Shown: positions 35,725 through 44,554 of the stretch, one piece after another
Position numbering within the stretch: position 1 is the first letter of the stretch
How the letters are laid out: each line of letters starts with the position of its first letter
Assembly (NCBI RefSeq): GCF_025950235.1
Contig: NZ_JAPDDT010000020.1
Location: 1 to 64,000 of the forward strand
Direction of reading: 5' to 3'
Source of the DNA: Luteolibacter arcticus
GTDB taxonomy: Bacteria > Verrucomicrobiota > Verrucomicrobiia > Verrucomicrobiales > Akkermansiaceae
Length of the DNA: 64,000 bases
The notes under the pieces: generated by a model
Database searches by the model: none
The model's input: the letters and a program-made list of their open reading frames with translations, nothing else
What the model was told of the DNA's origin: nothing
Made by a program: the position numbers and the translations under genes

Positions 35725-38247
35725 ATGAGAAATGCCGTCTTCTTCGCCGCTGTCGCGCCCTTGGCCGTGCTCGGCCTCGCCGCCTTGGCCGACTCCGAGA
35801 CCCAGCCCGCGCCGAACCGCGCGCCGCTGGATCCTGGCAGCTTTACCGCGTTGCCGCTGGGCAGCGTGAAGCCGCACGGCTGGCTGAAGCACCAGCTCGA
35901 ACTCCAGCGCGATGGACTGACTGGCCATGCTCCAGAGCTGCTGGAGGCGGTCAGCCCTAACAGCGCGTGGCGAGGCGGGACCGGGGAGAACTGGGAGAAG
36001 GGCCCTTATTATCTCAAGGGCCTCATTCCGCTCGCGTGGGGATTGGATGACAAGAAGCTGAAGGCCGAGGCGACGAAGTGGTGCGATGCCATCCTCAAGA
36101 GCCAGCGCGAGGACGGCTTCTACGGTCCGCCTAACAACGACGACTGGTGGCCGCGTATGGTGGTGAATCACTTGCTCCGCGATTTCCACGAAGCCACCGG
36201 CGACGAGCGCGTGATTCCCTTCCTCACGAAGTACTACGAGTTCATGAATTCGGGCCTCGATGCCCGGCCGCTGCGCGACTGGGGCAAGTCCCGCGCAGGG
36301 GATGACATCGAGACGGTCTTCTGGCTCTACAACCGCACTGGCGATGAGTTCTTGCTCGGCCTCTCCGACAAGCTCGCCAAGCAGGCCTACCAATGGACCG
36401 ACATCCTCACGAACAACAAGTTCGTCGAGGTCGATCGCAGCTTCCAACCGCGGCATAACGTCAATGTCCCGCAGGCGGTCAAGATGCCGGCTGTGTATTC
36501 GTTGCGCTCGGGCAAGGCTGAGGATCGCTATGCTTATCGTCTCGGTGTGGCGAATCTCGACCGCGATCACGGCACTGCAGTGGGGATCAATGCGGGCTCC
36601 GAGTTCCTCGCCGGCAACTCGACCACCCAGGGCATCGAGCTCTGCTCCATCGTCGAGCGCATGCTCAGCGATGCGAGCGTCGCGCGCGTGACCGGCGAGG
36701 TGGCGGCGGCCGACAGCCTTGAGCGGATGGCCTTCAATGCCCTGCCGGGCTCGGTGACGGAAAACATTCACCAGCACGTTTACTACTGCATCCCGAACCA
36801 GGTCATCGCGAAGCGGGGCGGCAAGGGCTTCGACCAGGACTATGCCAATGGCAGCACGCCCTCGCCGATCTCCGGGTTCCAGTGCTGCTGCTACAACTTC
36901 CACATGGGCTGGCCGAAGTTCGTGCAGAACTCATGGGCCGCCACGCCCGACAAGGGACTCGCGGTGATTGCCCATGCGCCGACCGAAGTGAGCGCTGCCG
37001 TCGGCGATGGCACGAAGGTGAAGCTGAGTTCGGCGACCACCTATCCGTTCGGCGAGACCGTGCGCATTCGCGTTGCCACGCCGAAAGACGTGGCGTTCCC
37101 GCTGTCACTGCGTGTTCCCGGCTGGTGCGATGACGCGACGCTCGAAGTGAACGGCAAGACCGAGCCCGCACCGAAAGCTGGCACCTTCGCGAAGATCCAG
37201 CGCACGTGGAAGCAAGGCGACGAAGTCGTGCTGAAGCTTCCCATGAAGGTGAAGCTGCAACGCGGCCTGAACGACAGCGTTACCGTGCATCGCGGACCGC
37301 TGGTCTATTCGCTCGCGATCAAGGAGCGCATCGAGGCTTTTGAGAAAGGCAAGGTCGCGGGCTTCGATTCGCTGGAGTTCTTTCCCGAGTCCCCATGGAA
37401 CTACGGGCTCGTGATCGATGAGAAGGATTCGGCCTCTTCCTTCGAGGTGAATACGAGAGAGTTGCCTGATCAGCCGTTCTCGCGCACCAAGTCACCGATC
37501 ACCATCACCGCCCGCGCGAAGAAGGTGCCGTCGTGGAAGATGGCGCACAGCGGCCTGGTGGCGCTCGATCCGCCGGTCAGCCCGGTGGCCTCGGATGAGC
37601 CGGAGGAAAAGATCGAGCTCGTTCCTTTCGGCGCGGGCATGCTGCGCGTGACCAGCTTCCCGGTGATCGGCAAGCCGGCGGCTCCGCTCGAGTCCTATGC
37701 CGACGCTTTCGCAAAGGGGACGTTTGATCGCTGGATCACTTACGGAGGTAGCTGGTTCATTCGCGGTGGTGCGCTTCACACTGCCGCGGAAGCCCACTCG
37801 GGAACCGGTGGCGTGGTGGGTGCGAAGGCGGTGATGCCCTACACGGATTTCGCGGATTTCGTCTATGATGCCAAGGTCACCGTGAGCGAAGCGGGCGACG
37901 CGGGTTTGCTCTTTCGCACCAGCGAAGCATTTCCCGGCATGGACAGTTACCGGGGCTACTACGCAGGCATCAGCGCGGAGAAGAACGAGCTCGTCCTCGG
38001 CAAGGCTGACCACCGCTGGATCCCGCTCAAGTCCGTGCCGCTCATTGTGAAGGCGGGTGAAGCGATGCCACTGCGCATCGAGGCCGAAGGCCCGCTCATC
38101 CGCGTCTATGCCGGTGATCTCGATGAGCCGAAGATCGAGGTCACCGACGAGAGTTTCCGCTCCGGCATGATCGGCGTGCGGCGCTACTGCACGAAGGGTG
38201 ACAAGCACGCGGCCTCCTTCTCCGATATCAAGGCCAGCGGGCTCTAG
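35725..38247 (+). CDS. secreted GH127-type (beta-L-arabinofuranosidase-like) hydrolase
   Basis: An 840-residue protein starting at ATG 35725 with a signal peptide (MRNAVFFAAVAPLAVLGLAALA). Residues about 25-600 match the GH127/DUF1680 fold. Candidate catalytic and zinc residues are Glu 305 and Cys 307 in GIELCS and the Cys run 387-389 in FQCCCYNFHMGWPKF, which correspond to the E-x-C and CC motifs of characterised GH127 enzymes. The C-terminal part (about 645-840) is a beta-rich domain of the concanavalin/laminin-G type that may bind carbohydrate. It should act on plant-type arabinose-containing glycans outside the cytoplasm; the exact linkage is uncertain. A fragment of a second copy of the C-terminal domain lies at 41501-41645. 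Confidence 0.88.
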   Translation: MRNAVFFAAVAPLAVLGLAALADSETQPAPNRAPLDPGSFTALPLGSVKPHGWLKHQLELQRDGLTGHAPELLEAVSPNSAWRGGTGENWEKGPYYLKGLIPLAWGLDDKKLKAEATKWCDAILKSQREDGFYGPPNNDDWWPRMVVNHLLRDFHEATGDERVIPFLTKYYEFMNSGLDARPLRDWGKSRAGDDIETVFWLYNRTGDEFLLGLSDKLAKQAYQWTDILTNNKFVEVDRSFQPRHNVNVPQAVKMPAVYSLRSGKAEDRYAYRLGVANLDRDHGTAVGINAGSEFLAGNSTTQGIELCSIVERMLSDASVARVTGEVAAADSLERMAFNALPGSVTENIHQHVYYCIPNQVIAKRGGKGFDQDYANGSTPSPISGFQCCCYNFHMGWPKFVQNSWAATPDKGLAVIAHAPTEVSAAVGDGTKVKLSSATTYPFGETVRIRVATPKDVAFPLSLRVPGWCDDATLEVNGKTEPAPKAGTFAKIQRTWKQGDEVVLKLPMKVKLQRGLNDSVTVHRGPLVYSLAIKERIEAFEKGKVAGFDSLEFFPESPWNYGLVIDEKDSASSFEVNTRELPDQPFSRTKSPITITARAKKVPSWKMAHSGLVALDPPVSPVASDEPEEKIELVPFGAGMLRVTSFPVIGKPAAPLESYADAFAKGTFDRWITYGGSWFIRGGALHTAAEAHSGTGGVVGAKAVMPYTDFADFVYDAKVTVSEAGDAGLLFRTSEAFPGMDSYRGYYAGISAEKNELVLGKADHRWIPLKSVPLIVKAGEAMPLRIEAEGPLIRVYAGDLDEPKIEVTDESFRSGMIGVRRYCTKGDKHAASFSDIKASGL

Positions 38248-38269
38248 CGAAACGTCGCCTGCGCTGCTT

Positions 38270-38587
38270 TCAGAACGACAGCTTCCGCGGCTTCGACGCC
38301 GGGCGGTTCAGCTTGTCGCAGGCGATCTTGCAGAGTTCAAAGACCATCGGCTCGCAGATCTCGTAAATCACGCTGGTGCCCTGTTTGGTGCGGGTCACCA
38401 GGCCGGAGTCGTAGAGCATCTTGAGCTGCTTCGAGACGTTCGCCTGAGTCGTCGGCAGGGCGTCCACCAGCTCGCCGACCGACTTCGGCCTGTCCTTTAG
38501 TTCCTGCAACAAGGCCAGCCGCGTGGCTTCGGCGAAGACGCGGAACAGGTTCGCAACGCGTTCGAGGTCGTTGAAATCGAGCTTCAT
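38270..38587 (-). CDS. ArsR-family regulator, probable sulfur/persulfide sensor
   Basis: A 105-residue winged-helix repressor from ATG 38587 (MKLDFNDLERVANLF); the frame extends to 38638 but those residues lack family similarity. The recognition helix is TTQANVSKQLKML and the wing is LVTRTKQGTSVIYEI. There are three Cys near the C-terminus (78, 86, 90: EICEPMVFELCKIAC) and none in the helix used by BigR/SqrR-type sensors. Thiol, persulfide or metal sensing through this cluster is plausible but differs from the described pairs. It is divergent from the rhodanese / MBL-rhodanese / TSUP genes, as in bigR-type operons, and probably represses them and itself through the dyad at 38637-38656. Confidence 0.88.
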   Translation of the reverse strand: MKLDFNDLERVANLFRVFAEATRLALLQELKDRPKSVGELVDALPTTQANVSKQLKMLYDSGLVTRTKQGTSVIYEICEPMVFELCKIACDKLNRPASKPRKLSF

Positions 38588-38620
38588 GGGCGACGATGGA
38601 AGCATGCCCGGAAATTTCGC

Positions 38621-38656
38621 TTGCGCAAGTATAACCATATGGGAATATAAGCATAT
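38621..38656 (+). promoter_or_regulatory. promoter and operator of the sulfur operon
   Basis: A possible -35 TTGCGC (38621-38626) and -10 TATAAG (38646-38651) are 19 bases apart, about 38 bases before the rhodanese start. The -10 is enclosed by a dyad, ATATG (38637-38641) and CATAT (38652-38656), the sort of AT-rich palindrome bound by ArsR repressors. A second small palindrome, CTTGCGCAAG, overlaps the -35. Confidence 0.5.
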
Positions 38657-38688
38657 AAAGCGGTGAGAATCCCGCCACTTCTTGTCCC

Positions 38689-39210
38689 ATGAATACTACC
38701 CTCGATCCCAAGACCGTCCACGAAGCCCATGCTGCCGGGAGGGTCCATCTCATCGATGTGCGAACGCCGGCCGAGCATGGAGAAGTCCACATCGAAGGCT
38801 CCACCTTGATGCCGCTCGACCGGCTCGATCCTGGACAGGTGAGCGGCCCGGCGGTGCTGGTATGTCGAAGCGGCAAGCGCGCCGGGCAGGCCCTCCAGAA
38901 ACTCGCAGCAGCCGGTTGCAAGGATCTCGCGGTCCTTGAAGGCGGGGTGACCGCATGGGAGCAGGCGGGCCTGCCGGTGAAGCGCGGCAGGGCGGTGATT
39001 TCCCTGGAACGCCAGGTGCGCATCGCCGCCGGCTTGATCGTCCTGACCGGGGTCATGCTCGGCACCTGGGTCCACCCGGCATTCTACGGTCTCAGCGCCT
39101 TTGTGGGTGCCGGGCTGATCTTCGCCGGACTCACCGATTGGTGCGGGATGGCTATGCTTCTGGCGAAAATGCCTTGGAACCAGCGCAGCGGAGATTCCTG
39201 TTTGGCCTAA
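38689..39210 (+). CDS. rhodanese domain fused to YgaP-type membrane domain
   Basis: A 173-residue protein with a rhodanese domain (about 5-105; LIDVRTPAEHGEVHIEGS; active-site Cys in LVCRSGKRAG) followed by a hydrophobic hairpin of the DUF2892/YgaP type (about 110-160) that ends in CGMAMLLAKMPWN. It should be a membrane-tethered sulfurtransferase moving sulfane sulfur at the inner face of the membrane. It is the first gene of an operon with an MBL-rhodanese protein and a TSUP exporter, divergent from an ArsR regulator. The context points to sulfide or persulfide detoxification. Confidence 0.9.
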   Translation: MNTTLDPKTVHEAHAAGRVHLIDVRTPAEHGEVHIEGSTLMPLDRLDPGQVSGPAVLVCRSGKRAGQALQKLAAAGCKDLAVLEGGVTAWEQAGLPVKRGRAVISLERQVRIAAGLIVLTGVMLGTWVHPAFYGLSAFVGAGLIFAGLTDWCGMAMLLAKMPWNQRSGDSCLA

Positions 39211-39233
39211 ATCATCTCCAACGATTCAAAACC

Positions 39234-40673
39234 ATGTATCTCCGTCAAATCACCGACACTTCGCTCGCGCAGAATGCCTACCTCATTGGGTGCCAGCGCA
39301 GTGGCGAGGCCATCATCGTGGACCCCGAGCGCGATCTCGACCGCTACTTCGAGGTCGCCGCCGAAAACGGGCTCACGATCACGGCGGTCGCCGAGACCCA
39401 TATCCACGCCGATTTCCTGAGCGGCGCTCGCGAGCTTGTAGAGCGCCACGGCGTCACCCCGTATCTTTCCGAGGAAGGCGGTCCCGACTGGCAATTCGAG
39501 TGGGCGAAGGGCAGTCCCAAGGCCCGCTTCCTGCGCGACGGCGACACCTTCAACATCGGCAACATTTCCTTCCGGGCGGTCCACAGTCCCGGCCATACGC
39601 CCGAGCACCTCAGCTTCCTGGTCACCGATCAAGGCGGCGGCGCTGACGAGCCGGTCGCGCTGCTGAGCGGCGATTTCATCTTCGTCGGCGACGTCGGACG
39701 GCCCGACCTGTTAGAAAGCGCCGCTGGGCAGGTGGGCGTCATGGAGCCGTCCGCGCGGAGCTTGTACGAGAGCCTCCGCAGTACCGAAGCGCTGCCCGAT
39801 TACCTGCAGGTCCTGCCGGCGCACGGTGCAGGCAGTGCCTGCGGTAAGTCCCTTGGCGCGGTGCCGTTCAGCGTGATGGGCTACGAGCGCCGTTTCAACG
39901 GGGCCTTGCACAAGGCGCTGCACGGGTCCGCGGACGAATTCGTGAAGGAGATCCTTTCCGGACAGCCGGAGCCACCGCCCTACTTCGCACGCATGAAACG
40001 CGACAACCGGCTCGGCCCCGCGCTGCTGCCAGATGGCAAGTTGCCTGAACCCCGCCGGATCGGCGCGACCGAACTCGACCAATGGATCGAAGCCCCGGGA
40101 CGCACCATTCTCGATCTGCGTGCGGACCGGAAGGACTTCATGAACCGCCACCTCCGCGGGTCGATCTACGCCCCGATCGCCGGTGGCAAGCTTCCAGTCT
40201 CGGCAGGGTCCTATGTCGAGGAGCGCAGCAAGCTCCTGTTGGTCCTGGAAAACGAGGCCCTGCTCGACGAGGCGGTGCGCCAACTGGTGCGCATCGGCTT
40301 GGACGATGTGGCTGCCTGGATCCCGGCGGACGAGGCGAGGAGGGCGCACGGCTTCACCAGCATCATTCCGCGGGTGCAGGCTTCAGGGCTTGCTGCTGCG
40401 TTGGCCGAGGACGCGGGCGCCCTGCTGCTGGACGTTCGTGGTGCCGATGAATTCGCCGCGGGTCATGTCCAGGGAGCCGTCAACATCGCCTACACCCGTC
40501 TCGCCGCGAATCTGGAAAACTTGCCCGACCGTCGGCCGGTCTACGTGCACTGCGGCAGCGGCCTGCGGGCCTCGCTGGCCGTCTCGTTCCTCTCCAGCAA
40601 GGGCATCGATGTCGTCCATGTGGACGGGAACTACGGCGACATCCGTGGCACCTGCCAACTCCCCGGGTCATGA
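39234..40673 (+). CDS. MBL-fold persulfide dioxygenase-like protein with two rhodanese domains
   Basis: A 479-residue protein from ATG 39234 (MYLRQITDTSLAQNAYLIG); the longer frame from 38955 overlaps the preceding gene. The N-terminal metallo-beta-lactamase domain has ETHIHADFLSG, HSPGHTPEH and LLSGDFIFVGDVGRPDL, as in ETHE1/Blh persulfide dioxygenases, which oxidise glutathione persulfide to sulfite. Two rhodanese domains follow: the first (about 280-360) has no active Cys, the second (about 385-475) has VYVHCGSGLRAS. This matches Blh of bigR operons. It is located between a membrane rhodanese and a TSUP exporter and overlaps the latter by 4 bases. Confidence 0.92.
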   Translation: MYLRQITDTSLAQNAYLIGCQRSGEAIIVDPERDLDRYFEVAAENGLTITAVAETHIHADFLSGARELVERHGVTPYLSEEGGPDWQFEWAKGSPKARFLRDGDTFNIGNISFRAVHSPGHTPEHLSFLVTDQGGGADEPVALLSGDFIFVGDVGRPDLLESAAGQVGVMEPSARSLYESLRSTEALPDYLQVLPAHGAGSACGKSLGAVPFSVMGYERRFNGALHKALHGSADEFVKEILSGQPEPPPYFARMKRDNRLGPALLPDGKLPEPRRIGATELDQWIEAPGRTILDLRADRKDFMNRHLRGSIYAPIAGGKLPVSAGSYVEERSKLLLVLENEALLDEAVRQLVRIGLDDVAAWIPADEARRAHGFTSIIPRVQASGLAAALAEDAGALLLDVRGADEFAAGHVQGAVNIAYTRLAANLENLPDRRPVYVHCGSGLRASLAVSFLSSKGIDVVHVDGNYGDIRGTCQLPGS

Positions 40674-41407
40674 ATCCCCTGGCGTGGCTCGGCGCGGCGT
40701 TGATCGGATTGTCGCTTGGCCTGACCGGCGCGGGCGGCAGCGTGATCACGCTGCCGGTGCTGGTCTATCTGGCCGGGGTGCCACCGCGGGAAGCGGTGGG
40801 CTTGAGCTTGCTCGTCGTCGGAGCTGCGGCGGCGGCAGGGGCCGTCCAGTGCTGGCGGGCAGGAGACCTGCATGCGAGGGCAGCGTCGATGTTCGCGCTG
40901 TCGGGCATGGCCGGGGCGTGGTTCGGCGCGAAGTTCACCCGTTTGGTCGCGCCAGAGTTCCTGATGGTCGTCTTCGCCGTGCTGATGCTCGCGGTGGCGG
41001 CGCGAATGCTTTTCTCGCGCGACGAGGATGCGACCCTGCCGCCGGAGTGCCGGCCGTGGCGCTGTCTCGGTATTGGCGGAGGCACCGGCATCATGACCGG
41101 CTTCCTGGGCGTGGGGGGCGGTTTTTTGCTGGTGCCCGCCTTGATCAAGTTCGCCCGCTTGCCCTTGCGGATGGCGACCGGCACTTCGCTGGCGGTGATC
41201 GCCTTCAACTCGGCCGCCGGCTTCGCCGCGCATCTCGACGGGCCGGTGGACTGGAAGCTCGCCGGGCTTTTCTCCGGTCTCGCTGTAGCCGGGTCGGTGG
41301 CGGGGAATGCAGCTTCGGGGATGTTGCCGGTAAAGCGGCTGCGGCAAGGATTTGCCGTGACGGTATTGCTCGCCGGAGCGGTGGTGCTGTGGCGCAACCT
41401 CGCGTGA
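40670..41407 (+). CDS. TSUP-family (TauE/SafE) sulfite/organosulfur exporter
   Basis: A 245-residue membrane protein with about eight helices and the two repeated TSUP motifs: LGLTGAGGSVITLPVLVY near the N-terminus and TGFLGVGGGFLLVPALI in the second half. The family exports sulfite, sulfoacetate or related anions. The start overlaps the upstream stop (ATGA). It probably removes sulfite formed by the MBL-rhodanese enzyme. Confidence 0.92.
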   Translation: MNPLAWLGAALIGLSLGLTGAGGSVITLPVLVYLAGVPPREAVGLSLLVVGAAAAAGAVQCWRAGDLHARAASMFALSGMAGAWFGAKFTRLVAPEFLMVVFAVLMLAVAARMLFSRDEDATLPPECRPWRCLGIGGGTGIMTGFLGVGGGFLLVPALIKFARLPLRMATGTSLAVIAFNSAAGFAAHLDGPVDWKLAGLFSGLAVAGSVAGNAASGMLPVKRLRQGFAVTVLLAGAVVLWRNLA

Positions 41408-41433
41408 ACGGGAGATTCCCCCGCCCTCGGGAT

Positions 41434-41500
41434 GATCTGCCAAACTTCGCTGATCTGGTTGCGCTCGGGAAACTTCGAACCGAAGCGGTTGGTCTGGCCA
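41434..41500 (-). pseudogene. fragment of an OmpA-like gene C-terminus
   Basis: On the minus strand this encodes QTNRFGSKFPERNQISEVWQ, which is the C-terminal motif of the intact OmpA-like gene at 43015-44226 (QTDRFGSKFPERNQISEVWQ). The DNA is about 91 percent identical over 67 bases to 43093-43159, with about six differences counted by eye. No further part of that gene is present. Confidence 0.75.
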
Positions 41501-41645
41501 GTCGTATGCCGATGCGTTTGCGAAGGGCACCTTTGATCGCTGGATTCCTTACGGTGGCAGTTGGTATGTCCGCGATGGCGCGCTCCATACCGCCGAGGAA
41601 GCTCACTCGGGCACCGGTGGCGTGGTGGGGGCGAAGGCGGTGATG
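41501..41645 (+). pseudogene. fragment of a GH127 C-terminal domain
   Basis: On the plus strand this encodes SYADAFAKGTFDRW, then YGGSW, GALHTAEEAHSGTGG and VVGAKAV. It is a diverged copy of residues about 655-704 of the GH127 protein (nt about 37690-37834). The fragment has no start and no continuation, and it abuts the OmpA-like fragment directly. Confidence 0.75.
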
Positions 41646-41828
41646 ACGGCGAGAGGTCTCCCAAGTAGGAAAGCAATGCTCTTCCGGAGGGGAAGAGTTT
41701 TGGAATCTTCGTTGGCGCGTCGAATCGTGTCGGGCGATTCTTCCGGCGAATCAGGCATCAGATGCGCCTATGTGATGCGGCGAGCTTTTCCCATATTCCG
41801 TGATGCACTCCACAGAACCATTGCCTTT

Positions 41829-42974
41829 ATGAACACTCGCAGAGATTTCCTGACCACCTTCGCAACCGCTGGCGGAGCACTTGTTGCGGCCTCGGCACAG
41901 AAACTGGCTGCGCAGGATACAGCGCCTGCGGCTCCGGCCACGACGGGCGTGGCGCTCCCGCAGTCCGACAAGACACCCAAGGGCCGCTACCGGCCGCCCT
42001 TCCGGATCGGCCTCGGCAGCGCTCCGATCGGTGGCTCTTCGGGGCTTCCCATCACGAATGCCCAGTCCTTCGCCATCACCGAGAATGCCTGGGCCGCCGG
42101 CATCCGCTACTATGACACCTCGCCCTTCTACGGCTACGGTCTCGCCGAGCACCGCTTCAATTACTTGCTCGCCGAAAAGCCGCGCGAGGAATTCGTCCTT
42201 TCCACCAAGGTCGGCCGCGTCTTCGAGCCCGCGGCCAACGCACCGAAGTCCGCGCTCGGCGGATGGGCCAATCCGCTGCCCTTCAAATACACCTACGACT
42301 ATACCGCCGCGGGCGTCCGCCGCTCGGTGGAAGACAGCTTGCAACGCCTCGGTCTGGCCTCCATCGACATCGTCTTCATCCACGATCTCGCTCCGGACAA
42401 TGGCGACCTCAAGGACACCTACTCGACCTACTTCGACCAAGCCGTCAAAGGGGCGATGCCCGAGCTCATCAAGATGAAGGAAGAGGGCATCATCAAGGCC
42501 TGGGGCCTCGGCGTGAATCACCTCGATCCCATCCTCCGCGCCTTCAAGGAAAGCGATCCGGACATCTTCATCTGCGCCTGCAACTACACCCTCATCGATC
42601 ACGCGGCTACGATCGAAAAGGTCTTCCCTCTCTGCGAGGAGCGAGGTGCCACGCTCGTCATCGGGTCCCCGCTCAACAATGGCTTCCTCACCGGTCGCGA
42701 CCGCTTCAACTACGGCGGCAAGCCGACTGCCGCGCAGCTTGAGAAGCGCTCCAAACTTGAGGCCGTGGCCAAGCGCCACAGCGTCGACTTGCGGACCGCT
42801 GCCCTTCAATTTACGGCTGCTCCGGGCGTGGTGTCAGCCACCATTCCGGGGGCACGCAGCGTCCCGCAACCCCAGGAAAACGTGACCTCGATGAGCGTGA
42901 AGATCCCTGCGGATTTCTGGGCGGAACTCAAGGACGGGAAACTCCTCGACGCTGCGGCTCCCGTGCCTGCGTGA
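41829..42974 (+). CDS. Tat-exported aldo/keto reductase
   Basis: A 381-residue protein from ATG 41829, which begins with a Tat signal (TRRDFLTTFATAGG) and an Ala-rich cleavage region. The frame upstream to 41622 runs through the remnant region and is not used. The catalytic domain is an aldo/keto reductase with the usual tetrad: Asp and Tyr in YYDTSPFYGYG, Lys in STKVGR and His in FIHDL. Several Verrucomicrobia and Planctomycetes encode such exported oxidoreductases; NADPH access outside the cytoplasm is unclear, so the cofactor may be carried in through Tat export. Substrate unknown. Confidence 0.87.
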   Translation: MNTRRDFLTTFATAGGALVAASAQKLAAQDTAPAAPATTGVALPQSDKTPKGRYRPPFRIGLGSAPIGGSSGLPITNAQSFAITENAWAAGIRYYDTSPFYGYGLAEHRFNYLLAEKPREEFVLSTKVGRVFEPAANAPKSALGGWANPLPFKYTYDYTAAGVRRSVEDSLQRLGLASIDIVFIHDLAPDNGDLKDTYSTYFDQAVKGAMPELIKMKEEGIIKAWGLGVNHLDPILRAFKESDPDIFICACNYTLIDHAATIEKVFPLCEERGATLVIGSPLNNGFLTGRDRFNYGGKPTAAQLEKRSKLEAVAKRHSVDLRTAALQFTAAPGVVSATIPGARSVPQPQENVTSMSVKIPADFWAELKDGKLLDAAAPVPA

Positions 42975-43014
42975 TCTAGCCCGTGGTTGGGCGTGGAGCA
43001 CTTGACCGGACTGG

Positions 43015-44226
43015 TCACTGGCCCGGAAGCGGGGGCAGTGGACGGAGCGGCGGTGCGCCGCTGTTGCCATTGTCGCCGTCGCTCTTCGGCACGATCTGCC
43101 AGACCTCGCTGATCTGGTTGCGCTCGGGGAACTTCGAGCCGAAGCGGTCGGTCTGCCCGAGATAGACGGCCTGCACGCGTTGGCCGGGCTTTTTCACTTG
43201 GTCCAAAACACGGGCGACGGCGGTGGCGCGATCCGAGGAGAGGGAGCGATTGCTGTCCACATTGCCCGTCTCCGAAGCGTAGCCGACGACGAGCAGCAGG
43301 GCGTTGTCCGGGGCTTGGGAGGGAAAGCCGGCAATTCGCTGGCCGACTTCCGGCGGCACGTCGGAGGCCCCGGTGGGGAAGTCGATTTTATCGAGCACGT
43401 TCGCGCCCAATTGGGCACCGAATTGGCTGTAGGCGGTGGCGATTTCGGAGTCCGGCTTGTTTTCAAGTTCGCGGAGCCTGCGGAAGAGTTGAACTGCATC
43501 CTTGAGTAGCTCACCTTCCGAACCCGCGAAAAGCGAGGCCTGGGAAAGACGTGACTCCAGCTCGGCGACGCGGGCGCGGAGTTCGTCGCGCTCGGCGGTG
43601 ATTTGCGCAAGCGCTCCGGAGCCTTGGCTCAGACGGCGGATTTCATCGCCGAGGGAAATGATGCGCTTGTTGGCGGCTTCGAGCTGCAAGCGCAGGCCGT
43701 TGGCATCGGAGCCATCGATGAGGGCCTTGTTGAGTTCCGCCTGAAGCCGGTTCGCCTGTTCGCGGAGCACGCCTTGGAGCTTCACCGCGTCGGTCCATTC
43801 CTTGGTCCGCACGTCGAGTTCGGCGTCCTTTTGCGCGATCAGATCCTTCACGCCCTTGGCCATGTCCACGAGGGTCGCGGCGTCCTCACTGATGCGAACG
43901 GCCACGGCTTCCGCCGACTCGGTCGTCTGGCCGTAGAGCGGGGAGAGGCCGAGCTTGGCGCGCTCCTGGTTCAGGCTGGTTTGCAGCAACTGGACCTTGG
44001 CCTTGGCCTCGCGCATCGCGGGATCGTTCTCATCCGTTGCCCCCGCGGCCGCTTCGGCCGCCGGTCGCGACTTGATTGCCATGGCGATGAGCACGCCGAC
44101 CAGCGCGATGGCGATGAAGCCGAGTGCCATGACCGAGGTGGGCAGCGTGACCGACGATTTCCCGGTGTCGGGCGACGTTTCCACGTCGTGCTGCTCGGGC
44201 TCAGGGGTGGCGGGGTGCTCGTTCAT
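43015..44226 (-). CDS. membrane-anchored coiled-coil protein with OmpA-like domain
   Basis: A 403-residue protein with an acidic N-terminal tail, one transmembrane helix (about 32-52), a long coiled coil (about 75-245) and a C-terminal OmpA/MotB-like peptidoglycan-binding domain (NRSLSSDRATAVARVL, about 330-345). It ends in a Pro-rich tail. This is the architecture of inner-membrane proteins that reach to the cell wall. No motor or transport genes are adjacent. A fragment of its C-terminal motif is duplicated at 41434-41500. Confidence 0.8.
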   Translation of the reverse strand: MNEHPATPEPEQHDVETSPDTGKSSVTLPTSVMALGFIAIALVGVLIAMAIKSRPAAEAAAGATDENDPAMREAKAKVQLLQTSLNQERAKLGLSPLYGQTTESAEAVAVRISEDAATLVDMAKGVKDLIAQKDAELDVRTKEWTDAVKLQGVLREQANRLQAELNKALIDGSDANGLRLQLEAANKRIISLGDEIRRLSQGSGALAQITAERDELRARVAELESRLSQASLFAGSEGELLKDAVQLFRRLRELENKPDSEIATAYSQFGAQLGANVLDKIDFPTGASDVPPEVGQRIAGFPSQAPDNALLLVVGYASETGNVDSNRSLSSDRATAVARVLDQVKKPGQRVQAVYLGQTDRFGSKFPERNQISEVWQIVPKSDGDNGNSGAPPLRPLPPLPGQ

Positions 44227-44269
44227 GGCCGCAGATTGGCAATCGGCGGCGGATTGTCGAATGCGGAAA

Positions 44270-44554
44270 TCAAGCAGCCGGGAGGCGGATCAACAGCCCC
44301 CGGACGATGATTCCAATGGCGGCCATGGCATTGATGCCGCAGACCCACAGCTTGATCTCCTGCAGCGGGTCGGCGGCGAAGCAAATGGTCACTCCGGGAT
44401 GGGCCCGCCGGACGGTAGCCATCCGATCTTCGCTGTCGTCCGAGACGACCCAGTAGCCGAAGGCGGAGCAGACTAACAGGGCTGCACCAAAACCGATCCA
44501 GGCCCGCCGGTGGTTCGCGGCCCTGGTGCGGTTGAGGTGCCCCGGGGTTGTCAT
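44270..44554 (-). CDS. small two-helix membrane protein
   Basis: A 94-residue protein with two hydrophobic segments (about 19-38 and 68-88) and a basic N-terminus. No family is recognised. Its start overlaps the stop of the HAD phosphatase gene (ATGA), so it is probably co-translated with it. Function unknown. Confidence 0.65.
   Translation of the reverse strand: MTTPGHLNRTRAANHRRAWIGFGAALLVCSAFGYWVVSDDSEDRMATVRRAHPGVTICFAADPLQEIKLWVCGINAMAAIGIIVRGLLIRLPAA

Larger units (their letters stand above)
41408..41828. other. gene-free stretch with gene remnants
   Basis: About 420 bases between the TSUP gene and the aldo/keto reductase. Bases 41434-41645 are two gene fragments (listed separately). 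The rest (41646-41828) shows no recognisable coding or repeat content and should hold the reductase promoter. Confidence 0.6.

Noticed and set aside
38955..39233. Longer N-terminus for the MBL-rhodanese protein
   Set aside because: It overlaps the rhodanese-YgaP gene in another frame; ATG 39234 gives the normal family N-terminus.
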